DNA of 9,957 bases from Gallionella sp. GTDB lineage: Bacteria; Pseudomonadota; Gammaproteobacteria; Burkholderiales; Gallionellaceae. A program made the translations under genes and the position numbers. The notes under the pieces are model-generated. The model was not told the origin of the DNA. It ran no database searches and saw only the letters and a list, made by a program, of their open reading frames with translations. The stretch covers positions 1 through 9,957 of the forward strand of contig JAUYGW010000250.1 in assembly GCA_030690245.1 (NCBI GenBank). The letters are read 5' to 3'. This document shows, piece by piece, positions 6,150 to 9,957 of this stretch (within the stretch, counting starts at the first letter, position 1; the number at the start of each line of letters is the position of its first letter).

Positions 6150-6179
6150 AAAATAGAGAATCGCGTATTTTTTCGGCAA
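6150..6179 (-). promoter_or_regulatory. Possible sigma70 promoter of the molybdenum cofactor operon
   Basis: Reading the minus strand, TTGCCG (6179-6174) and TATTTT (6155-6150) are separated by 18 nt, some 40 nt upstream of the first gene's start. Each hexamer matches the consensus in about four or five of six positions. The position fits, but the evidence is sequence similarity only. Confidence 0.3.
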
Positions 6180-6254
6180 CCGATTGATTCAATGACAACC
6201 CAACATGCTTCTCTGTCACCATCTGTATGAACAGCGCTGACTGGGAATAATCTG

Positions 6255-6291
6255 GGTATGGATTAAACCATACCGGCCACTTCGCCGGTAT
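6255..6291. other. Pair of overlapping, mutually exclusive hairpins
   Basis: GGTATGG (6255-6261) pairs perfectly with CCATACC (6268-6274) around ATTAAA. ATACCGGC (6270-6277) pairs perfectly with GCCGGTAT (6284-6291) around CACTTC. The two share bases 6270-6274, so only one can form at a time. No T-tract follows on either strand. Confidence 0.55.
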
Positions 6292-6374
6292 AACCCAAAA
6301 TATCTAGGCCATTCGGCCCGGAAACAAAAATACTTGGCCTCGGCACGGCGATCCCCAATGCGGCCACTGTGCGT

Positions 6375-6417
6375 TGGCGTACATACAGCAAAAACCCCTT
6401 GCTGTAGGTTCACGCCA
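6375..6417. other. Two-part hairpin upstream of the first Crp/Fnr gene
   Basis: The outer stem TGGCGT (6375-6380) / ACGCCA (6412-6417) encloses a perfect inner 8-bp stem TACAGCAA (6384-6391) / TTGCTGTA (6399-6406), with a 7-nt loop AAACCCC. The 14 bp are interrupted by one 3x5 internal loop. It could be a leader structure or an operator-like dyad; function unknown. Confidence 0.6.
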
Positions 6418-6552
6418 TGCTGCGGATCGCCAAGTCAGGTGGTGTGATGGCGTTGCCGCTGCCGCGTCAGCTTTCGTGATCGGATATGTAACCTTGCATC
6501 CCCGGTTGGCAGCTATGGATTCACCAGACTACAAACTACCCAGGATAGCCCA

Positions 6553-7260
6553 ATGACAGTTGCATATCATATTCCTGTTACAAACAGTCTGCTTGCTGCC
6601 TTGCCTCACAAGGACTATCAGCTGTTGCGTGACCGGCTGGAGCCGGTCACGCTGACTTTCGGCGAAGTGCTTTATCGCCCCGGTGAACCGATTCAACATG
6701 TTTACTTTCCGACCGACTCGCTGGTGTCTTTGCTCACGCTGGCAGAGGGGCATCATGCTCTGGAAGTCGGCATGGTCGGCTATGAAGGCATGCTCGGAAT
6801 TCCTTTGGCGCTTGGGGTAAACGATTCGCCGGTGCGCGCTCTGGTGCTGGGCTCCGGAACGGCACTGCGCATGACCTCTGCGGACTTCCGCAACGAATTT
6901 CAGCGGAGCTTGCTCTTGCAACGAGAAGTGTACCGGTATACCTACGAACTGATGGCCCAAATGACACAAACCGCCGCGTGCAACAGCTTTCATCAAGTTG
7001 AAGCCCGTCTCGCCCGCTGGCTGCTGATGACGCGCGACCGCATGCGGTCGAACCAATTCCATCAAACCCAGGATCTTCTTGGCAACATACTGGGAGTGCG
7101 GCGGGTTGGCGTTACCAAGGCCGCCGGCGCCTTGCGCCAACGAAAGTTGATCAGCTACAACCGAGGCGAAATCAGCATTCTTGACGGTGACGGGCTCGAA
7201 GCGGCCGCTTGCCAGTGTTACCAGGCCGTCAAGGACATGCACGACGCTGCGCGGGTTTAG
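6553..7260 (+). CDS. Crp/Fnr-family transcriptional regulator (first paralog)
   Basis: A 235-aa cytoplasmic DNA-binding protein. The N-terminal half (about 12-125) is a cyclic-nucleotide-binding-type beta barrel (GEVLYRPGEPIQHVYFPTDS, MVGYEGMLGIPLALG). A long dimerisation helix follows (about 115-145), then a winged helix-turn-helix of the Crp type at about 172-200 (TQDLLGNILGVRRVGVTKAA). It lacks the Arg-Ser phosphate cassette of cAMP-binding CRP and the cysteine set of FNR, so its ligand is unknown. The C-terminus ends with a CQCYQAVKD motif matched in its paralog at 7633-8373. AGGA at 6542-6545 gives a ribosome binding site 7 nt before the ATG. It is divergent to the cofactor operon; whether it regulates that operon cannot be seen. 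Confidence 0.9.
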   Translation: MTVAYHIPVTNSLLAALPHKDYQLLRDRLEPVTLTFGEVLYRPGEPIQHVYFPTDSLVSLLTLAEGHHALEVGMVGYEGMLGIPLALGVNDSPVRALVLGSGTALRMTSADFRNEFQRSLLLQREVYRYTYELMAQMTQTAACNSFHQVEARLARWLLMTRDRMRSNQFHQTQDLLGNILGVRRVGVTKAAGALRQRKLISYNRGEISILDGDGLEAAACQCYQAVKDMHDAARV

Positions 7261-7312
7261 CGTCCGTTCCGGCAGCGGGCGTTGTCATGCATTGCCGGCA
7301 GACCACTTCCCC

Positions 7313-7350
7313 AAAAAAAAGGCCGGAAACGGGGTTGCCGTAACCGGACC
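7313..7350 (-). terminator. Intrinsic terminator on the minus strand
   Basis: Reading leftward, a GC-rich dyad GGTCCGG...CCGGCC (7350-7321), with an inner ACGG/CCGT stem, is followed directly by eight T (7320-7313). This is the classical hairpin plus T-tract layout on the minus strand only. No minus-strand gene has been recognised upstream of it, so it may end an unannotated RNA or act on antisense transcription. Confidence 0.55.
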
Positions 7351-7364
7351 TAAGCACTCCAGGT

Positions 7365-7435
7365 GTTATCAAGGGGGAGGATAGAACACCCATGCATATC
7401 ATCCCCCTCTGCCTCCAGACGTTCTGTTTGATAAC
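7365..7435. repeat. 71-bp palindromic element
   Basis: The perfect terminal inverted repeats GTTATCAA (7365-7372) and TTGATAAC (7428-7435) enclose a second near-perfect pair, AGGGGGAGGAT (7372-7382) with ATCATCCCCCT (7399-7409). GTTATCAAGGGGGAGG resembles the GTTATGACAAGGGGAGG junction seen on the coding strand at the edge of the mobA element, so it may belong to a related repeat family. Confidence 0.65.
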
Positions 7436-7529
7436 GCACATAAGCCCGAAAAGTCGCTATTCGCGCGTCTCATGGATTGAGCCACGCCGGTTGCCGTATG
7501 CTGGCTAACGAACGCGCGACAGACAACTG

Positions 7530-7538
7530 TGGTATAAA
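7530..7538 (+). promoter_or_regulatory. Possible extended -10 promoter of the second Crp/Fnr gene
   Basis: TGGTATAAA matches the TGnTATAAT extended -10 pattern in all but the last base. It lies about 95 nt before the ATG at 7633. No good -35 hexamer is seen at the right distance, as is allowed for extended -10 promoters. Confidence 0.35.
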
Positions 7539-7632
7539 TCAGGAACTGTATTTGCTCTTTGGATCTGCCTCAACCTTCTTTGCTGCTTGATTGATTTTGG
7601 CCCTATTGGTCACTTACTCCAGAGACAGAAAA

Positions 7633-8373
7633 ATGGTCACTATTAACCCCACAAGGCATACCCCCAGTCAAAATCATCTTTTCGCCGCCCTGCCTGCGGA
7701 AGTATTCGAACGGCTCTCATCCCACCTGGAACTGATCCCGATGCCGCTCGGTCAAGTCATCTACGAGTCCGGCGGCCAATTGCAACATGTCTATTTTCCG
7801 ACGACCGCCATCGTATCCCTGCACTACGTCACGGAAAATGGCGCATCGGCTGAAATTGCGGGTGTGGGCAACGAGGGCGTGCTCGGCATTTCGCTTTTCA
7901 TGGGCGGTGACACCACGCCCACTCTGTCCACCGTGTATACCGGCGGTTATGGCTACCGTCTTAAGGCGCGGCTGATAATGGAAGAATTCAATCGTGCCGG
8001 TCCGCTGATGCGCTTGATACTGCGTTATACCCAAGCATTGATGACACAGATATCCCAAGCCGTGGTCTGCAATCGGCACCATTCGGTGGAACAGCAACTG
8101 TGCCGCTGGCTGCTGTCAACCCTCGATCGTTTGCCCTCGAATGAATTGACCATAACGCAGGAATTGATTGCCAGCATGCTCGGCGTACGCCGCGAAGGCA
8201 TCACGGAAGCCGCCGGGAATTTGCAGCGCGCCGGTTTGATTAGTTACCGCCGTGGCCACATCACGGTGCTGAAAAGGGCTGGATTGGAGTCACGCGCCTG
8301 TGAATGCTACAACGTAGTCAAGAAAGAATTTCATCGCTTGCTAAGCGATGCAGGGGCCGCCACGAGCCGGTAG
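7633..8373 (+). CDS. Crp/Fnr-family transcriptional regulator (second paralog)
   Basis: A 246-aa paralog of the regulator at 6553-7260, alignable end to end. HLFAALP matches SLLAALP, LQHVYFPTTAIVSL matches IQHVYFPTDSLVSL, and CRWLLSTLDRLPSNE matches ARWLLMTRDRMRSNQ. Effector-binding barrel about 15-120, dimer helix about 120-145, winged helix-turn-helix about 175-205 (TQELIASMLGVRREGITEAA), and a C-terminal CECYNVVKKEF motif. No CRP phosphate cassette or FNR iron-sulfur cysteines are seen. The ATG at 7633 fits the paralog better than the TTG at 7591; the ribosome binding site (AGAGA) is weak. The stop codon lies inside a hairpin, and the small ORF plus histidine kinase follow, suggesting a shared transcript. 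Confidence 0.9.
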   Translation: MVTINPTRHTPSQNHLFAALPAEVFERLSSHLELIPMPLGQVIYESGGQLQHVYFPTTAIVSLHYVTENGASAEIAGVGNEGVLGISLFMGGDTTPTLSTVYTGGYGYRLKARLIMEEFNRAGPLMRLILRYTQALMTQISQAVVCNRHHSVEQQLCRWLLSTLDRLPSNELTITQELIASMLGVRREGITEAAGNLQRAGLISYRRGHITVLKRAGLESRACECYNVVKKEFHRLLSDAGAATSR

Positions 8374-8400
8374 CGTGGACGCGCGCCCGCGAAGACGCTA
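8332..8400 (+). other. Two tandem hairpins at the 3' end of the second Crp/Fnr gene
   Basis: CATCGCTT (8332-8339) and AAGCGATG (8343-8350) form a perfect 8-bp stem with a 3-nt loop inside the coding end. TAGCGT (8371-8376, containing the stop codon) pairs with ACGCTA (8395-8400), with an inner CGCG/CGCG stem. No T-tract follows, so these are not standard terminators; they could protect or process the mRNA between the regulator and the downstream genes. Confidence 0.5.
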
Positions 8401-8439
8401 CAGCCCTGGAGGACTTTACGATTTTAACGAAGGTAAGCC

Positions 8440-8577
8440 ATGTCAGAAACAACCCGCAACACCGCCATGCCCAACGCCCTCGCCGTTGACATGACAGGTG
8501 ATCCCCGGATGATTCTGCTGGCGAAGGAAACAGTTTTATTGGCACGGATTGGTCCGGTTCGCCAGGAGAACATATGA
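8440..8577 (+). CDS. Small protein of 45 aa, translationally coupled to the histidine kinase
   Basis: An ATG at 8440 preceded by AAGG (8430-8433, 6 nt spacing) opens 45 codons starting MSETTRNTAMPNALAVDM and ending LLARIGPVRQENI. The TGA overlaps the kinase start codon as ATGA, and the kinase ribosome binding site AGGAG (8564-8568) lies inside this frame. Family not recognised; no signal peptide, membrane segment or cysteine motif. The coupling to a sensor kinase suggests a leader or accessory peptide. A chance frame remains possible, though position, ribosome binding site and overlap all favour a real gene. Confidence 0.6.
   Translation: MSETTRNTAMPNALAVDMTGDPRMILLAKETVLLARIGPVRQENI
8564..8568 (+). 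promoter_or_regulatory. Strong ribosome binding site of the histidine kinase
   Basis: AGGAG with a 5-nt spacer to the ATG at 8574 fixes the kinase start. It sits within the last codons of the 45-aa ORF. Confidence 0.75.
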
Positions 8578-9957
8578 GCAAAAAGCCAAACTCGCAAGAC
8601 CCGCTGCTGACGAAAGCCGAGGCGCAACTCGCCCATGCGCCTGCATCTGATGGGCCACCGCGCTCTGCCGATGAGCTCTTGCACGAACTTCAGGTGCACC
8701 AGATCGAGCTGAAAATGCAGAATGAGGAGTTGCGCCTTGCCCAGGTTGCCCTTGAGGAATCTCGTGATCGCTATGTGGATCTCTATGAACTCGCGCCGGT
8801 CGGATACCTCACGCTGTCGCGCGAGGCCCAAATTGCCGCCATCAACCTGACCGGCGCCGCGCTGCTGGGAGAAGACCGGAAAAAGCTGCTGAGCCGCCGT
8901 TTTGCGCGCTTCATCGCACCGGTGGATATCGACCGCTGGCAACGATATTTTGCGCGGATGATGCAGCATGGAGACAAGCAGATTTGCGAACTGATTCTTC
9001 AGCGCAGCGATAGCACGCTCTTTAATGCCCGCCTGGATTGTTTGCTCATCGTGACTGATGCCGCAGCACCGGTGCTGCGTATCACGCTGACCGACATCAC
9101 CGAGCGCAAGCAGGCCGAAGCGGTGCAAAGCAAGCTCGACCAGCGCCTGCGCGACCAGCAGTTCTACACCCGTTCGCTGATCGAATCCAACATCGACGCG
9201 ATCATGACCACCGATCCTTCCGGCATCATTACCGACGTCAACAAACAGATGGAGTCGCTTACCGGTTGCACGCGCGACGAACTGATCGGCGCTCCGTTCA
9301 GCAAATACTTCACCGATCCAAAGCGTGCCGAGTCAGCCATCCAACTGGCGCTGAACGAAAGGAAGGTCACCAACTACGAGCTCACGGCGCGCGCGATAGA
9401 CAGCAAGGAAACTGCGGTGTCCTACAATGCGGCCACTTTCTATGACCGCGACGGAAAGCTGCAGGGCGTGTTCGCCGCTGCGCGCGACATCACACAACGT
9501 AAACGCCTGTATCAAATGATGCAGGAGAAAAACACCGAACTGGAAAACGCCAAGTCGGTGGCGGAAAAAGCCAATCTCGCCAAATCCGAATTCCTTTCCA
9601 GGATGAGCCATGAGCTGCGCACCCCGCTCAATGCCATCCTCGGGTTCACGCAATTGCTGGAGGCCGATTCCCCGCCGCCAACGCCCACCCAAAGTTTAAG
9701 GCTGCACCAGATTATCAAAGCAGGATGGTATCTGTTGGAATTGATCAACGAAATCCTCGATCTCACGTTGATCGAATCCGGCAAGCTGTCGCTGTCGTGC
9801 GAACCGGTGTCGCTGACTGAAGTCATGCGCGAATGCCAGGCCATGATCGAACCGCAGGCGCAACAACACGGCATCCAGATAGACTTTCTCCCCTTCGAAC
9901 ATGCCTGGTTTGCCCATGCCGATCAAACCCGGGTAAAGCAGGTTCTGATCAACCTGC
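8574..9957 (+). CDS. PAS-PAS sensor histidine kinase (3' end outside window)
   Basis: 461 codons are open up to the right edge with no stop. The order is: polar N-terminus (1-33), a coiled-coil helix (about 34-66, LHELQVHQIELKMQNEELR), PAS domain 1 (about 67-180, DLYELAPVGYLTL to TLTDITERKQAE), PAS domain 2 (about 195-312, SLIESNIDAIMTTDPSGIITDVN to AAARDITQRK), a connecting coil, and the HisKA dimerisation domain with the phosphoacceptor H346 in FLSRMSHELRTPLNAILGF. The start of the HATPase domain follows, ending at VKQVLINL just before the N-box. No transmembrane segment is seen, so it is probably a soluble cytoplasmic sensor. A receiver domain or partner regulator could follow beyond the window. 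The ligand of the PAS domains cannot be read from sequence. Confidence 0.94.
   Translation, partial: MSKKPNSQDPLLTKAEAQLAHAPASDGPPRSADELLHELQVHQIELKMQNEELRLAQVALEESRDRYVDLYELAPVGYLTLSREAQIAAINLTGAALLGEDRKKLLSRRFARFIAPVDIDRWQRYFARMMQHGDKQICELILQRSDSTLFNARLDCLLIVTDAAAPVLRITLTDITERKQAEAVQSKLDQRLRDQQFYTRSLIESNIDAIMTTDPSGIITDVNKQMESLTGCTRDELIGAPFSKYFTDPKRAESAIQLALNERKVTNYELTARAIDSKETAVSYNAATFYDRDGKLQGVFAAARDITQRKRLYQMMQEKNTELENAKSVAEKANLAKSEFLSRMSHELRTPLNAILGFTQLLEADSPPPTPTQSLRLHQIIKAGWYLLELINEILDLTLIESGKLSLSCEPVSLTEVMRECQAMIEPQAQQHGIQIDFLPFEHAWFAHADQTRVKQVLINL

Larger units (their letters stand above)
6110..6552. other. Divergent 443-nt intergenic region with several hairpins
   Basis: No convincing gene lies here. 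It separates the leftward cofactor operon from the rightward regulator genes, so both promoters should be inside. Structures seen: two mutually exclusive hairpins at 6255-6291 and a two-part hairpin at 6375-6417. A TTGAT-N5-GACAA sequence at 6184-6198 resembles an FNR/Crp-type operator but has one base too many in the spacer. A 65-codon open frame (6216-6413, minus) shows no protein-like features or ribosome binding site. Confidence 0.6.
7261..7632. other. 372-nt gap between the two Crp/Fnr genes
   Basis: No gene recognised on either strand. It contains a 6-bp CCGGCA/TGCCGG dyad (7269-7298), a minus-strand intrinsic terminator (7313-7350), a 71-bp palindrome (7365-7435) and a possible extended -10 promoter for the second regulator (7530-7538). 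An upstream TTG at 7591 would add 14 residues to the second regulator but lacks a ribosome binding site. Confidence 0.6.

Noticed and set aside
6184..6198. FNR/Crp-like dyad TTGATTCAATGACAA upstream of the cofactor operon
   Set aside because: The spacer is 5 rather than 4 nt and one half-site deviates, so it is not a sound FNR box.
6216..6413. 65-codon minus-strand frame in the divergent region
   Set aside because: No ribosome binding site, composition unlike a protein, and it overlaps several hairpins.

Overview
The window looks like a chromosomal segment of a betaproteobacterium, possibly of the iron/sulfur/ammonia-oxidiser type (Nitrosomonadales/Gallionellaceae-like). This is an inference from gene style, the MoaA N-terminal form, the Crp/Fnr-plus-PAS-kinase neighbourhood and the abundant small palindromic repeats; no taxonomic marker is present.

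Left two thirds (1-6109, all on the minus strand): an almost complete molybdenum cofactor pathway. In transcription order it reads: degenerate MobB-like protein (5564-6109), moaA (4389-5555), moeB (3450-4256), moaC (2953-3453), moaD (2548-2787), moaE (2104-2529), mobB (1595-2107), mobA (708-1427) and moeA (from 705, running off the left edge). MoaA and MoaC turn GTP into cyclic pyranopterin monophosphate. MoeB adenylates the MoaD C-terminus so that it can be thiolated. MoaD and MoaE build molybdopterin. MoeA inserts molybdenum, and MobA with MobB adds GMP to form the guanine dinucleotide cofactor. A MogA/MoaB adenylyltransferase is not in the window. Several junctions are tight or overlapping (moeB/moaC and moaE/mobB by ATGA; mobA/moeA 2 nt; moaD/moaE 18 nt; MobB-like/moaA 8 nt). 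The other three gaps are each occupied by a different palindromic dispersed-type repeat.

The most striking feature is a small palindromic element present twice inside coding sequence, once in moeA (277-330) and once in mobA (984-1043). Both copies lie in the same orientation and the same reading frame, with nearly identical arms (38 of 39 bases), an exchangeable hairpin core (15 or 21 nt), and total lengths of 54 and 60 nt, both multiples of three. Each copy sits inside another, different GC-rich palindromic repeat, so the two enzymes carry insertions of roughly 40-47 residues without losing frame. This resembles in concept the protein-coding palindromic elements described in Rickettsia.

Right third (6110-9957, plus strand): a 443-nt divergent intergenic region with strong hairpins, then two paralogous Crp/Fnr-type regulators (6553-7260 and 7633-8373), a 45-codon small gene (8440-8577), and a PAS-PAS-HisKA sensor histidine kinase truncated by the right edge (8574-9957). 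The small gene overlaps the kinase start by ATGA. The 372-nt gap between the two regulators holds a 71-bp palindrome and a minus-strand intrinsic terminator that serves no recognised gene.
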